Source: Elizabethkingia miricola
GTDB lineage: Bacteria; Bacteroidota; Bacteroidia; Flavobacteriales; Weeksellaceae
Reading direction: 5' to 3'
NCBI RefSeq assembly: GCF_001675285.1
Contig: NZ_LSGQ01000007.1
Location: 268,070-332,069, forward strand
DNA length: 64,000 bases
The position numbers were made by a program, and so were the translations under genes. This document shows positions 18,289 to 27,635 of this stretch, piece by piece (the first letter of the stretch is position 1; each line of letters begins with the position of its first letter). The notes beneath the pieces are model-generated. The model saw nothing but the letters and a program-made list of their open reading frames with translations, ran no database searches and was not told where the DNA came from.

Positions 18289-19215
18289 TTAGTAAGCTCC
18301 TAATATCACAGAATCCTGAAATATTTTAGGAGTGATTCCTTCATGCTGTCGGAAAATTCGGGTAAAGTAATTAGTGTCCGAAAAACCAGTCTGGAAAGCA
18401 ACCTCTTTTATGCTTTCGTGTCTCGCCAAAAGCTCTTTTGCTTTTTTTATACGCTCAGCCAGAATAAATCTGTTAGGTGAAATTCCCAACTCTTCTTTAA
18501 ACATTTTGAAGAAGTTAGATTTGCTTACATAGGCCACATTTGCAATCTGATCTATTGTAAGTTTTTGGTGCAGATTCTTTTTTATAAATTCAATAGCAAA
18601 TCCTATATGAGACTTGCTTTTCATAAGGCACTTTTCAACAAGGTTTCGGCCTTGCGTCTGCATTAACCGGATTAATAATTCTTTCAGTGCGAAATCAGCC
18701 ATAACATCCTTCTGAGGATTGTCATCCATAGCTATACGGATAATATTATTGGTTGTAAGTGCCAAAGCGGGAGTATTAAAGAGATAGAATTCATCCATAG
18801 AAATATTCCAGTTAGAAGCTTCATCCACTTTTGGCGTCCGGAAGTTAAGCTCATTCAGAGAGTTTTCTACAAAGTCAGGATTAAAGCTTAGGGTAATACA
18901 CTGCGATGGCGTCTCATCAGCTTCCGGAAAATCAATAATCATCGTTTCGCCAGGGGCTACCAAAACGCTTTCCCCCGGAAGATATTCAAAATAATCTGTT
19001 TTCCCGTCCAGTTTCATTCGTTTTTTTCCCTGAAGCATTCCGGTAAAAGTAAGATTTTCAAAATTCAACTTCACATCAGAAGCACTTCTATGGGTTTCAT
19101 AAATACTAAACTCACAGTTTTGCATACCAAATGTTGTCTTATTTTCTATAAAATTAGAAAGCTGATCTTCTTGTAAGAGTGTAAGCGTATTTACTAAAGA
19201 CTTTGCATTTTTCAT
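18289..19215 (-). CDS. AraC-family transcriptional regulator
   Basis: 308 aa. The N-terminal two thirds form a ligand/effector domain of the AraC_binding type (LNFENLTFTGMLQGKKRM and LPGESVLVAPGETM). The C-terminal HTH pair runs from about residue 210 (KLTIDQIANVAYVSKSNFFK) to VAFQTGFSDTNYFTRIFRQH. It is divergent from the aldehyde dehydrogenase at 19401 across a 185-bp gap, so it probably controls the aldehyde/alcohol dehydrogenase genes. That role is inferred from position. Confidence 0.92.
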   Translation of the reverse strand: MKNAKSLVNTLTLLQEDQLSNFIENKTTFGMQNCEFSIYETHRSASDVKLNFENLTFTGMLQGKKRMKLDGKTDYFEYLPGESVLVAPGETMIIDFPEADETPSQCITLSFNPDFVENSLNELNFRTPKVDEASNWNISMDEFYLFNTPALALTTNNIIRIAMDDNPQKDVMADFALKELLIRLMQTQGRNLVEKCLMKSKSHIGFAIEFIKKNLHQKLTIDQIANVAYVSKSNFFKMFKEELGISPNRFILAERIKKAKELLARHESIKEVAFQTGFSDTNYFTRIFRQHEGITPKIFQDSVILGAY

Positions 19216-19400
19216 GACTTCTTTTTTAACTGTGACTTATAAAAGTATTAAATAAAAATCAAACAGATCCATAAAGTACTGTTAATGAAATGATAAAATT
19301 ATCCGGTGAAGATTATTTTGCTATAAAAATGGAATATTATGCTATGTGTTTGGTCTTAGAGTAGATAACTTCGGTTGAAGGAGATTTTAAAAAAATAATT

Positions 19401-20933
19401 ATGAGTACTACAGAAGCTGTGCTTGCAGAAGATAAAGCACTAAAAAGACCTGAGTTCAAGGCAAAATATGATAATTATATCGGTGGTAAATTTACAGCCC
19501 CGGTATTAGGTGGTTATTTCGATGTGGTTTCACCAATAGATGGAAAAGTTTTTACTAAAGTAGCGCACTCTACTAAAGAAGATACTGCGCTGGCAGTTGA
19601 TACAGCTTATGAAGCTTTTAAATCGTGGAAAAATACATCTGCTACAGAGCGCAGTATTATGCTGAACAAAATTGCAGATCGTATAGAACAAAATCTGGAT
19701 TATATTGCCGCTGTGGAAACAGTAGATAATGGAAAAGCTGTTCGAGAAACACTGGCTGCAGATATTCCGTTGGCAATTGATCATTTCAGATATTTTGCAA
19801 GTGTTATAAGAGCGGAGGAAGGTTCGCATAACGAATTGGATAAAGATACCGTTTCATTAATAGTGAATGAACCTTTAGGAGTTATTGCTCAGATTATTCC
19901 GTGGAATTTTCCGATTCTTATGGCAGTGTGGAAATTGGCACCGGCATTGGCTGCAGGGAATTGTGTAGTTCTGAAACCTGCAGAAAGTACACCTGTATCT
20001 ATTATGGTTTTAATGGAGCTAATCGGAGATCTTATTCCTGCCGGAGTGGTTAATATTGTCAATGGTTTCGGTGCAGAACTGGGCCGTGTACTGGTTACCA
20101 ATCCTAAAGTATCTAAAGCCGCATTTACAGGATCTACAGCAACAGGCCGTATGGTAATGCAGTATGCTACGGAAAACATTATTCCTGTAACACTGGAATT
20201 AGGAGGTAAATCGCCAAATATATTCTTTAATTCAGTAATGGATGCGGATGATGAGTTCCTAGATAAAGCTATTGAAGGAGCTGTTCTATTTGCTCTTAAT
20301 CAGGGTGAAATCTGTACCTGTCCGTCCAGATTACTGGTTCAGGAGGATATCTATGATGCATTTATTGAAAGAGTAATAGACCGTGTGAACAAAATTAAAG
20401 TGGGAAATCCGTTGGATCCGACTGTAATGATGGGAGCACAGGCTTCTCAGATTCAGAAAGATAAGATATTGTCTTATATCAACCTTGGAAAAGAAGAGGG
20501 AGCAGAAGTATTAACAGGCGGAGATGTGAATAATGTGGGTGAAGGTCTGGAAGATGGATTCTATATCCAGCCAACACTATTCAGAGGAAATAATAAGATG
20601 AGAATTTTCCAGGAAGAGATCTTTGGACCGGTACTGGCGGTTACAACTTTTAAAGATGAAGAAGAGGCTATTGCTATTGCAAACGATACCATCTATGGAC
20701 TAGGAGCAGGTGTATGGACACGGGATGCTCATCAGTTATACCGTATTCCGAGAGCTGTTGAAGCTGGTAGGGTATGGGTGAATCAGTATCATTCTTATCC
20801 GGCAGGAGCACCGTTTGGAGGATATAAACAATCCGGAATCGGAAGAGAAAATCATAAAATGATGCTAGATCATTATCGCCAGACCAAAAATATGCTGATC
20901 TCTTATAATAAAAACAAATTAGGCTTTTTTTAA
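19401..20933 (+). CDS. NAD-dependent aldehyde dehydrogenase (AldB/ExaC type)
   Basis: 510 aa. The general-base Glu266 is in VTLELGGKSPNIFF and the catalytic Cys305 in NQGEICTCPSR, the form seen in AldB/ExaC acetaldehyde dehydrogenases. The C-terminal PFGGYKQSGIGRENHK is also typical. It oxidises short-chain aldehydes to acids. It is the first gene of a set with an alcohol dehydrogenase and DUF779, facing the AraC gene. A hairpin in the gap to adhP suggests partial termination after it. Confidence 0.94.
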   Translation: MSTTEAVLAEDKALKRPEFKAKYDNYIGGKFTAPVLGGYFDVVSPIDGKVFTKVAHSTKEDTALAVDTAYEAFKSWKNTSATERSIMLNKIADRIEQNLDYIAAVETVDNGKAVRETLAADIPLAIDHFRYFASVIRAEEGSHNELDKDTVSLIVNEPLGVIAQIIPWNFPILMAVWKLAPALAAGNCVVLKPAESTPVSIMVLMELIGDLIPAGVVNIVNGFGAELGRVLVTNPKVSKAAFTGSTATGRMVMQYATENIIPVTLELGGKSPNIFFNSVMDADDEFLDKAIEGAVLFALNQGEICTCPSRLLVQEDIYDAFIERVIDRVNKIKVGNPLDPTVMMGAQASQIQKDKILSYINLGKEEGAEVLTGGDVNNVGEGLEDGFYIQPTLFRGNNKMRIFQEEIFGPVLAVTTFKDEEEAIAIANDTIYGLGAGVWTRDAHQLYRIPRAVEAGRVWVNQYHSYPAGAPFGGYKQSGIGRENHKMMLDHYRQTKNMLISYNKNKLGFF

Positions 20934-20947
20934 ATAGTGTGTTTGAG

Positions 20948-20993
20948 CAACTAAACCCGGAAGATATAAATATTCTGAAAGGTTTAGTTGTTT
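20948..20993 (+). terminator. hairpin after aldehyde dehydrogenase
   Basis: CAACTAAACC (20948-20957) pairs with GGTTTAGTTG (20981-20990) followed by TTTATT; the loop is 23 nt, so it may be a weak terminator. Confidence 0.55.
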
Positions 20994-21135
20994 ATTATCC
21001 GTTAGTATAATCCGAGTATGATGTAAGAATTTCGGTGCTTTAAAAACAGTATTATACAAATGAATATTTTGTGTTCTTGTATTGATTATGAATTTTTGAA
21101 TTTTATATAGAATTCAAACTAAAATAAAAGTAAAT

Positions 21136-22173
21136 ATGATTCCAAAAACAATGAAAGCAGCGGTTGTCCAGGGTTATGGAGAACCATTAAAGATTCAGGA
21201 AGTACCGGTAAGAGAACCCGGCCGTTATGAAGTATTGGTAAAAGTAATGGCGTGCGGAGTCTGTCATACCGATCTACATGCTGTGGACGGAGACTGGCCT
21301 GCTAAACCCAAAATGCCATTGATTCCGGGACATGAAGGTGTTGGTATCGTCGTTGCTTGTGGTCCGGATGCTATGGTAAAAGAAGGTGATGCTGTTGGAG
21401 TTCCTTGGTTATATAGCGCTTGTGGATGTTGTGATTATTGTATAACAGGCTGGGAAACGCTTTGTGAAGCCCAACAGAATGGAGGATATAGTGTAGATGG
21501 TGGATTTGCTGAATATGTAATTGCTGATTCCCGATATGTAGGACATCTGAAATCTAATGTCAATTTTCTAGAGATTGCACCAATTTTGTGTGCTGGTGTT
21601 ACCGTATATAAAGGATTAAAAGAAACAGAAACCAAACCTGGTGAATGGGTTGCTATTTCCGGAATTGGCGGATTGGGTCATGTTGCCGTACAATATGCAA
21701 AGGCAATGGGAATGCATGTCGCAGCTATAGATGTTGCAGATGATAAACTGGAACTTGCAAAAAAGTTAGGTGCAGATCTTACGATAAATGCAAAAACAAC
21801 CGATCCGGGTACCTACTTGCATAAAGAAGTGGGGGGAATGCATGGTGCTTTGATAACAGCTGTTTCCCCGATTGCCTTTAAACAAGGAATCGATGTGCTT
21901 AGAAGAAAAGGAACTATTGCGCTGAATGGGCTTCCTCCGGGATCATTTGAATTGCCAATTTTTGAAACGGTACTAAAGAGGATTACAGTAAGAGGCTCTA
22001 TTGTAGGGACAAGAAAAGATTTGCAGGAGGCATTGGACTTTGCGAATGAAGGTTTAGTAAAAGCTACAGTAACCTCAGCAAAATTGGAAGATATTAATGA
22101 TGTTTTTGACAAAATGAAAAAAGGCCAGATCGACGGAAGAATAGTTCTGGATATTGCAGGAAGTCAAAATTAA
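21136..22173 (+). CDS. adhP: zinc-dependent alcohol dehydrogenase (AdhP-like)
   Basis: 345 aa medium-chain dehydrogenase. Catalytic zinc ligands are in [11 protein letters not shown] and PGHEGVG; the four structural-zinc Cys are in [19 protein letters not shown]; the NAD fold has [17 protein letters not shown]. Arrangement and length fit AdhP ethanol/propanol dehydrogenases. It would supply or consume the aldehyde handled by the upstream dehydrogenase. Confidence 0.94.
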   Translation: MIPKTMKAAVVQGYGEPLKIQEVPVREPGRYEVLVKVMACGVCHTDLHAVDGDWPAKPKMPLIPGHEGVGIVVACGPDAMVKEGDAVGVPWLYSACGCCDYCITGWETLCEAQQNGGYSVDGGFAEYVIADSRYVGHLKSNVNFLEIAPILCAGVTVYKGLKETETKPGEWVAISGIGGLGHVAVQYAKAMGMHVAAIDVADDKLELAKKLGADLTINAKTTDPGTYLHKEVGGMHGALITAVSPIAFKQGIDVLRRKGTIALNGLPPGSFELPIFETVLKRITVRGSIVGTRKDLQEALDFANEGLVKATVTSAKLEDINDVFDKMKKGQIDGRIVLDIAGSQN

Positions 22174-22214
22174 CAGATAAGTATTTAGATTTTTTAATGA
22201 GGTAAAAATAGGTT

Positions 22215-22592
22215 ATGATTTCCAGACTGGATATAACAGATAAAGCATTGTCTGTAGTAAATGAGTTAGAAGAAAAATATGGCCCGTTAATGTTTTATCA
22301 GGCTGGCGGGTGCTGTGAAGGAACTCAGCCTCAGTGTTTTGAAAAAGGAGGTTTTTTTCCACGGATGAATGATGTTCTGCTTGGTCATATTAAAGAATAT
22401 GAATTCTGGGTAGACAGAGATTTATTTGAATATTGGCAGTATTCACATTTTACGCTGGATGTTCTGGATGGCTTTGGCCCGGGAGGATTTTCTCTGGAAA
22501 CACCATTGGGGAAAACTTTTAAAATACATTACAGGTTATTTACTCCTGAAGAACTTGAAAATCTGGAGCCTGTAAAAAGAAATGATGCTTAG
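22215..22592 (+). CDS. DUF779 family protein
   Basis: 125 aa. It has the DUF779 pattern YGPLMFYQAGGCCEGTQPQC, with a double Cys and a further Cys that could bind metal, and the C-terminal LDVLDGFGPGGFSLETPLG and RLFTPEE. DUF779 genes are commonly found beside AldB-type aldehyde dehydrogenases, as here, but the molecular role is not established. It starts 41 bp after adhP and is the last gene before a strong terminator. Confidence 0.88.
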   Translation: MISRLDITDKALSVVNELEEKYGPLMFYQAGGCCEGTQPQCFEKGGFFPRMNDVLLGHIKEYEFWVDRDLFEYWQYSHFTLDVLDGFGPGGFSLETPLGKTFKIHYRLFTPEELENLEPVKRNDA

Positions 22593-22596
22593 ATAT

Positions 22597-22630
22597 AAAA
22601 AAAAGTGAACCACTTGGTTCACTTTTTTTT
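22597..22630. terminator. bidirectional terminator between DUF779 and M28 genes
   Basis: A 16-bp arm ending AAGTGAACCA (22597-22612) pairs with TGGTTCACTT plus T-run (22615-22630). The A-run and T-run on the two sides let it act on both converging genes. Confidence 0.9.
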
Positions 22631-22636
22631 ATAGTA

Positions 22637-24181
22637 TTAGTTAGTTCCTTTGCGTTTAGGTTCCTTTACCTCAGGCCAGGTTTGTCCTGCAGGCATAGTA
22701 CGTTTCTGTCTGCTTACCAGTTCGGGTTCTTCCGAAGCCATATAAGCCATAACTGCAGCTGCAATTACATTGTTCTTTACCTCATCAAACATAATTTTGT
22801 CGTAAGTATCTCTGTTGGTATGCCATGTATAGCCAAAATAACCCCAGTTAAGAGAACTTAATGAAATCCCCGGTACACCAGCTGCTACAAAAGAAGCATG
22901 GTCGGATCCACCGCCACCAGGCATTCCCGGAAACGAAGTTTCAATATGTTTACCCACATTTTTAGGAAGAGCTGTCATCCAACGGGTAAGGTAATCATAT
23001 GAATCTACAAAACCTTGTCCCTGAATATTAACAACACGGCCTGTTCCGTTATCCTGATTAAATGCTACCTGTGTATTTTTGATAATTTCAGGATTATCTA
23101 CTACAAATGCTCTTGAACCGTTTAGTCCCTGTTCTTCACTTCCCCAATGCCCTATAATAATAGTTCTTTTGTTGTTAGGGTAGTATTTTTTTAGGATTCT
23201 TGCAGCCTCCATCATGGTAATAGTACCTGTTCCGTTGTCTGTAGCTCCCTGTGCTCCGTCCCACGAATCGAAGTGAGCAGAAAGGATTACATATTCGTTT
23301 GGTTTTTCTTTTCCTTCAATTCTTGCAATGGTATTGAAAGACTTGGCTGTTCCAAGATTTTTAGATTGTGCATTTACTTTGATTGTCGGTTTTTTACCAT
23401 TCAAAGCAAGACGATAAAGCATTCCGTAATCTTCAACAGCAATATCTATCATCGGAATGTTTTTGGTTTTAGCTCCAAAAATTCTGTTAGCTCCCATAAT
23501 ACCAGTCCAGTTAGAAATAGCAATACCAGCTGCACCTGCTTTTTCTAATGCTTCGGGAAGAGTATTGTTATCGTAGCCTGTATTTTTAATTAAAGCCCTG
23601 AAATCTTCAGCATCTTTATCTCTTTGTGCTTTAAACTTTTCGTACAATTCCGGAGTAGCAAATTCTTTTAGTTGATAGTCAGGGCGGCCAGATCTTTGGT
23701 ATTGTGCCATCAATACAAATTTGCCCTTAATTCCTTTTAACCATTCCGTGAATTCGGAGGGATTATTCACTTTAGGAAGTATGACCACCTCAGCATCTAT
23801 TGCTTTTTTGGTGGCAGGAGACCATGCCAACTGCATCGATTCCAGGCTTTTTACACGCGGCGAAGTCATTTCTACCTGTGTAATTCCTCTTTGCCAAGAA
23901 GCCCATTCACCAAACTGTTGGTTTTGTGCATCGATTCCCCAGCCTTTATATTTTTCTACAGCCCAGTCGTTAGCTTGCTTCATTGCAGGCGAGCCAACCA
24001 AACGTGGACCAATAACATCTAATAATTCAAAAGCCAAATTTTCTAACTGAGAATTATTATTAGCTTCATTTACAATGTTTTGAACTACAGGATTTAACTT
24101 TTCCTGTGAGGTTTGCTGGGCCGACCAGAATTGCGCCGAAATAACTAACGCAGAAAGCGTAATTTTTTTGTACATATTCAT
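22637..24181 (-). CDS. M28 family zinc aminopeptidase, secreted
   Basis: 514 aa with a signal peptide (residues 1-21, ending FWSAQ). A PA-type inserted domain occupies the middle (KAGAAGIAISNWTG). The M28 catalytic domain has ILSAHFDSWDGAQGATDNGTG (zinc His and Asp), GHWGSEEQGLNGS (catalytic Glu pair) and the late His in GGSDHASFVAAGVPG and YTWHTNRDTYD. It is a plasma glutamate carboxypeptidase-like enzyme that likely trims peptides outside the cytoplasm. Confidence 0.93.
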   Translation of the reverse strand: MNMYKKITLSALVISAQFWSAQQTSQEKLNPVVQNIVNEANNNSQLENLAFELLDVIGPRLVGSPAMKQANDWAVEKYKGWGIDAQNQQFGEWASWQRGITQVEMTSPRVKSLESMQLAWSPATKKAIDAEVVILPKVNNPSEFTEWLKGIKGKFVLMAQYQRSGRPDYQLKEFATPELYEKFKAQRDKDAEDFRALIKNTGYDNNTLPEALEKAGAAGIAISNWTGIMGANRIFGAKTKNIPMIDIAVEDYGMLYRLALNGKKPTIKVNAQSKNLGTAKSFNTIARIEGKEKPNEYVILSAHFDSWDGAQGATDNGTGTITMMEAARILKKYYPNNKRTIIIGHWGSEEQGLNGSRAFVVDNPEIIKNTQVAFNQDNGTGRVVNIQGQGFVDSYDYLTRWMTALPKNVGKHIETSFPGMPGGGGSDHASFVAAGVPGISLSSLNWGYFGYTWHTNRDTYDKIMFDEVKNNVIAAAVMAYMASEEPELVSRQKRTMPAGQTWPEVKEPKRKGTN

Positions 24182-24268
24182 ACTCTTTTCATTTATATAT
24201 TTCGGAGTCTAAATTAACGAATAATAAAAGTTTTACCAAGTTTATGATGTTTTGTTTTAAAATTATTT

Positions 24269-24300
24269 TTGATATGGTTAATAAATTATAGTTATTTTTG
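24269..24300 (+). promoter_or_regulatory. Bacteroidetes-type promoter for GNAT gene
   Basis: TTG at 24269-24271 and TATTTTTG at 24293-24300 are 21 nt apart and match the flavobacterial -33/-7 pattern; the ATG is at 24339. Confidence 0.6.
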
Positions 24301-24338
24301 TTTAAACTTTATAAAATAGATAAAAATAGTAGTGGTTT

Positions 24339-24872
24339 ATGTTTCCAATATTAGTTACCAACAGGTTATTGCTTAATCAGCTTGAAGACACAGATGCAAA
24401 AAGCGTTTTATTTCTTCGGTCTAATGAAGAAGTAATACGCTATATCAAAAGAGAGCCCGATCAGAATATTCAGCAGGCTTATGATTTTATCCGGTTGATC
24501 AGAGATCGATATGAAAATAAAAGCGCAATAAACTGGGCTATCCGTAAAAAAGAAAACCCTGAGTTAATCGGAGGAATATGTCTGTGGAAAATATCCGCAG
24601 ATCGTAAGACGGCTGAGGTTGGCTATGATTTAAAGCCCCATTACCATGGTAAAGGAATTATGTCAGAAGCCCTGGTTGCAGTAATTGAATATGGTTTTTC
24701 AATACTTGGTCTGGATAACATCGAAGCTTTTACAAGCCGGTACAATGAGGCTTCCAAAAGCTTATTGTTAAAACATAATTTTATACTGAATCCTGAACGT
24801 ACTGACGAGGATAATCTGGATAATCTTATTTTTGAGCTTCAAAGAAATACTACTCTTCAACAGGCGGATTAA
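24339..24872 (+). CDS. GNAT N-acetyltransferase (RimJ-like)
   Basis: 177 aa. The RimJ/RimL subfamily pattern is visible: LVTNRLLLNQLEDTDAKSVL at the start, GGICLWKISADRKTAEVGYD, then the acetyl-CoA loop HYHGKGIMSEAL and the C-terminal SRYNEASKSLLLKHNF. It acetylates an unknown amine, possibly a protein N-terminus or a small molecule. The last 23 bp overlap the convergent symporter gene. Confidence 0.88.
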   Translation: MFPILVTNRLLLNQLEDTDAKSVLFLRSNEEVIRYIKREPDQNIQQAYDFIRLIRDRYENKSAINWAIRKKENPELIGGICLWKISADRKTAEVGYDLKPHYHGKGIMSEALVAVIEYGFSILGLDNIEAFTSRYNEASKSLLLKHNFILNPERTDEDNLDNLIFELQRNTTLQQAD

Positions 24873-26094
24873 ATTTTTCTCCGACTAGCCGGGTAACAAC
24901 CATTGCTGCTACAGTATCTCCGGTTGAGTTAAGTATTGTAGCCAATGGATCTACAAGTGTACCAATAATAATAACTGCCGGAATAGCTTCTTGCGGAAGG
25001 TTATAAGCGGATATCATCAGCATTTCTCCAATGTAGCCTCCGTTGGGAATGCCTCCGGCAACAACACTTACAAAGACTGTGATTCCTAAGGCTATAATAA
25101 GGTTATTGAAATCGAAAAAATCCCATCCCAACAAGAGAAAAGCAACATATATTTTTACAATAGAAGAAATAGATGATCCGTTTTTATGAATGGTTGTTCC
25201 GATAGGAATAACAACATTGGCAACCGAATCGGGGATTCCAATTTTTCTGGCAGCATCCAGATTGGCTGGCATAGTTGCCAGACTGCTGCAGGTACTGATG
25301 GCTGTAAATGAAGGCACAATATTATTCTTCCAGAAAAGCTTAATGCCTTTGGTTCCGTTAGCTACGAAAGCATACAAACTGAAAAATACAAAGAAGTAAA
25401 CAATTCCAGCTCCATAATAAACACCCAAGGGTTTTGCATAGAATCCAAAAAGCTGAGGTCCTAATGTACCGACTTGGTATGCGATATAAGCGCCGAGTCC
25501 TATAGGTGCAGCTTTCATAATTAATATTAGTAATTCCTTCATTACTTCGTTTCCGCCTGCCATAAACTTGCGGAAAGTATCTGTTTTTTCCGGAGCCGAC
25601 TTACGGATAGCAATACCCAAAAGGAAAGAAAATATCAACATAGCCAGCATGTTCTGCCGGGAAAGCAACATGTAAAATTCTCCAACAGTAAAGAAACGTA
25701 CAATCCGGTCACTCCAGGTTTCGGTACTGGTAATGTTTTCTGCAATTGTTACGGCTGCATCGGTTGAAGGTCTCGCAGTAGGAAAAAGATATACAGCTCC
25801 GATACTAAAAATAGCAGCAATAATGACAAAACACAGAAAGGTAAACATCATGGCGAAAAGTATCTTACCCAGTTTCCCTTTTTGCTCAATAGCCGATACC
25901 GAAGTTACAATGGCAAAGAATACCAAAGGAATAACGGTAACGAAAAGCAGGTTAAGAAAAATATCTCCGACAGGCTTAAGATAGTTTACAACATTTGGAA
26001 AAAAAATACCGATTATGCTGCCAACAGTAATACCTATCAGAAGGAGAATAATATTGGAATAACTCTGCCAGAAAGAGTGTTGAGTTGTTGTCAT
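24850..26094 (-). CDS. dicarboxylate/amino acid:cation symporter (DAACS)
   Basis: 414 aa, eight or so membrane helices with two re-entrant loops. Family marks are PLVFFAIVTSVSAIEQKGK, the serine-rich STCSSLATMP loop, IGTTIHKNGSS (the usual NMDGT region is altered to HKNGS) and the NSTGDTVAAMVVTRLVGE tail. It takes up glutamate, aspartate or C4-dicarboxylates with cations. Its 3' end overlaps the GNAT gene tail to tail. Confidence 0.92.
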   Translation of the reverse strand: MTTTQHSFWQSYSNIILLLIGITVGSIIGIFFPNVVNYLKPVGDIFLNLLFVTVIPLVFFAIVTSVSAIEQKGKLGKILFAMMFTFLCFVIIAAIFSIGAVYLFPTARPSTDAAVTIAENITSTETWSDRIVRFFTVGEFYMLLSRQNMLAMLIFSFLLGIAIRKSAPEKTDTFRKFMAGGNEVMKELLILIMKAAPIGLGAYIAYQVGTLGPQLFGFYAKPLGVYYGAGIVYFFVFFSLYAFVANGTKGIKLFWKNNIVPSFTAISTCSSLATMPANLDAARKIGIPDSVANVVIPIGTTIHKNGSSISSIVKIYVAFLLLGWDFFDFNNLIIALGITVFVSVVAGGIPNGGYIGEMLMISAYNLPQEAIPAVIIIGTLVDPLATILNSTGDTVAAMVVTRLVGEKFNPPVEE

Positions 26095-26177
26095 CCGAAA
26101 AAATATAAAAGTAAAAATACAAATTAATAGGATTGTTTTTTAACAAATAATTGGCCATACTTTTCTTTCATATTCAT

Positions 26178-26185
26178 TAAATTTG
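26178..26185 (+). promoter_or_regulatory. TAnnTTTG -7 element for cbpA
   Basis: TAAATTTG lies 16 bp before the ATG at 26202. A TTG at 26151 is 24 nt upstream, slightly longer than usual spacing. Confidence 0.45.
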
Positions 26186-26201
26186 AGAAAACATATGTTC
26201 T

Positions 26202-27122
26202 ATGGCATTTATTGATTATTATAAAACTCTGGGAGTCAATAAAAATGCGACCCAGGATGACATAAAAAAAGCTTATCGGAAACTTGCCCGAAAAATGCAT
26301 CCGGATCTTAATCCGGATGATAAAGAGGCACATCATAAATTTCAGGAACTGAATGAAGCTAATGAAGTGCTGAGTGATCCTGAGAAACGTGCAAAGTATG
26401 ACAAGTATGGTGAGCACTGGAAAAATGGTGAGGAATATGAGAAGTATGAACAAGCCAGACAACAACAGCAAAACTCACAACGGGCTTATTCATCGGGAGG
26501 CTTTTCAGGTTCTGATTTTGGTGAGGGAGAAGATTTCTCGGATTTCTTCCAGTCAATGTTTGGAGGTGGCGGCGGTGGATTTAGCTCATCTTCCAGAGGG
26601 AGAAGCTCAGGTAAATTCAAAGGTCAGGATCTGCATGCAGAATTACAGCTTTCTTTACATGAAGCAGCCGAAACACACCAGCGTACACTGGATGTAAATA
26701 ATAAGAAAGTAAGAATTACAATTCCGGCAGGAGTCTATGACGGTCAACAGATAAAACTGAAAGGCTATGGAATGGAAGGACATAATGGAGGGCCAAACGG
26801 AGATCTGTATATTACGTTTATTATTCCTGAAGACAGTCATCTTAAACGATCTGGTGATGATCTGAAAACAACTGTAAATATTGATATGTATACTGCTTTA
26901 CTGGGGGGAGATGTTGAGGTGAAGACCTTAAATGGAAGCGTAAAACTGAAAGTAAAACCGGAAACGGCTAGTGCTTCAACGGTAAGGTTGAAAGGAAAGG
27001 GATTCCCAGTGTATAAAAAGGAAGGACAGTCCGGAGATTTGTATGTTACTTTTAATGTACAGTTGCCAAAGAATCTTACAGACAGACAAAAAGAATTACT
27101 AAAAGAAATGCAAAAATCCTAA
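26202..27122 (+). CDS. cbpA: DnaJ-class co-chaperone CbpA
   Basis: 306 aa. The J domain (residues 1-68) has the HPD motif in [12 protein letters not shown] that stimulates DnaK ATPase. A Gly/Ser/Phe-rich linker follows (about 85-150), then two beta-barrel peptide-binding domains with [19 protein letters not shown]. There is no Cys-rich zinc domain, which separates CbpA from DnaJ. The CbpM-like gene starts 3 bp after the stop. Confidence 0.93.
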   Translation: MAFIDYYKTLGVNKNATQDDIKKAYRKLARKMHPDLNPDDKEAHHKFQELNEANEVLSDPEKRAKYDKYGEHWKNGEEYEKYEQARQQQQNSQRAYSSGGFSGSDFGEGEDFSDFFQSMFGGGGGGFSSSSRGRSSGKFKGQDLHAELQLSLHEAAETHQRTLDVNNKKVRITIPAGVYDGQQIKLKGYGMEGHNGGPNGDLYITFIIPEDSHLKRSGDDLKTTVNIDMYTALLGGDVEVKTLNGSVKLKVKPETASASTVRLKGKGFPVYKKEGQSGDLYVTFNVQLPKNLTDRQKELLKEMQKS

Positions 27123-27125
27123 GTT

Positions 27126-27434
27126 ATGGAAGAGAGAATTTCACGCGAAGAACTGATTAAGCTTTACAATATAGAAATGTCATTTTTAGAGTCTTTGGAA
27201 GATTCAGGTTTACTACATATCCAGATAGAAAATGAGGTTAAATATGTTTCATACAGCGATCTTCCTGATTTGGAGCGCTTTACCAACTGGCACTATGATT
27301 TGGATGTTAATCTGCCGGGGATAGAGATTATCAGCAATCTGCTTCAGAAAATAGAAATGATGCAGCAGGAAAGAAAGAAAATGATTGAACAGTTCCATTT
27401 CAGAGGAATTGTATGGGAGGATATTGAATTGTAA
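27126..27434 (+). CDS. cbpM: chaperone modulator CbpM-like
   Basis: 102 aa. The N-terminal part is MerR-HTH-like (SREELIKLYNIEMSFLESLE) and the C-terminal half is a helix rich in Gln, Glu and Lys (LLQKIEMMQQERKKMIEQ). CbpM proteins bind the J domain of CbpA and restrain it. Immediate coupling to cbpA supports the call. Confidence 0.85.
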   Translation: MEERISREELIKLYNIEMSFLESLEDSGLLHIQIENEVKYVSYSDLPDLERFTNWHYDLDVNLPGIEIISNLLQKIEMMQQERKKMIEQFHFRGIVWEDIEL

Positions 27435-27490
27435 ATATACCTTCTGAAATATTTTTTTAGAGTTTTACATTAAGTGATATTTCGTGAAAC

Positions 27491-27534
27491 CCTTGTCAAG
27501 GTTAATTCAGCACTCATCATTAACCTTGACAAGG
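27491..27534. repeat. perfect 16-bp inverted repeat, no T-run
   Basis: CCTTGTCAAGGTTAAT (27491-27506) pairs perfectly with ATTAACCTTGACAAGG (27519-27534) across a 12-nt loop. It sits in the 200-bp gap between cbpM and ypdA. No T-run follows on the plus strand (ATTGTAAAC), so it is either an atypical terminator or a protein-binding palindrome. Confidence 0.8.
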
Positions 27535-27623
27535 ATTGTAAACTAAATCTAAATTCATATTATATTAATGTGTTAACAGATAAAATTAATAAGAATCACT
27601 GCAGGGTAGACCGGGCTTTACCT

Positions 27624-27631
27624 TAATTTTG
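27624..27631 (+). promoter_or_regulatory. TAnnTTTG -7 element immediately before ypdA
   Basis: TAATTTTG ends 4 bp before the ypdA ATG at 27636, so a transcript starting at the usual distance would be leaderless or nearly so. Confidence 0.4.
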
Positions 27632-27635
27632 CTTT

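Noticed and set aside
26359..26697. Other-frame ORFs over cbpA and similar long antisense frames elsewhere
   Set aside because: They are shadows of well-supported genes, with low-complexity or implausible protein sequence.
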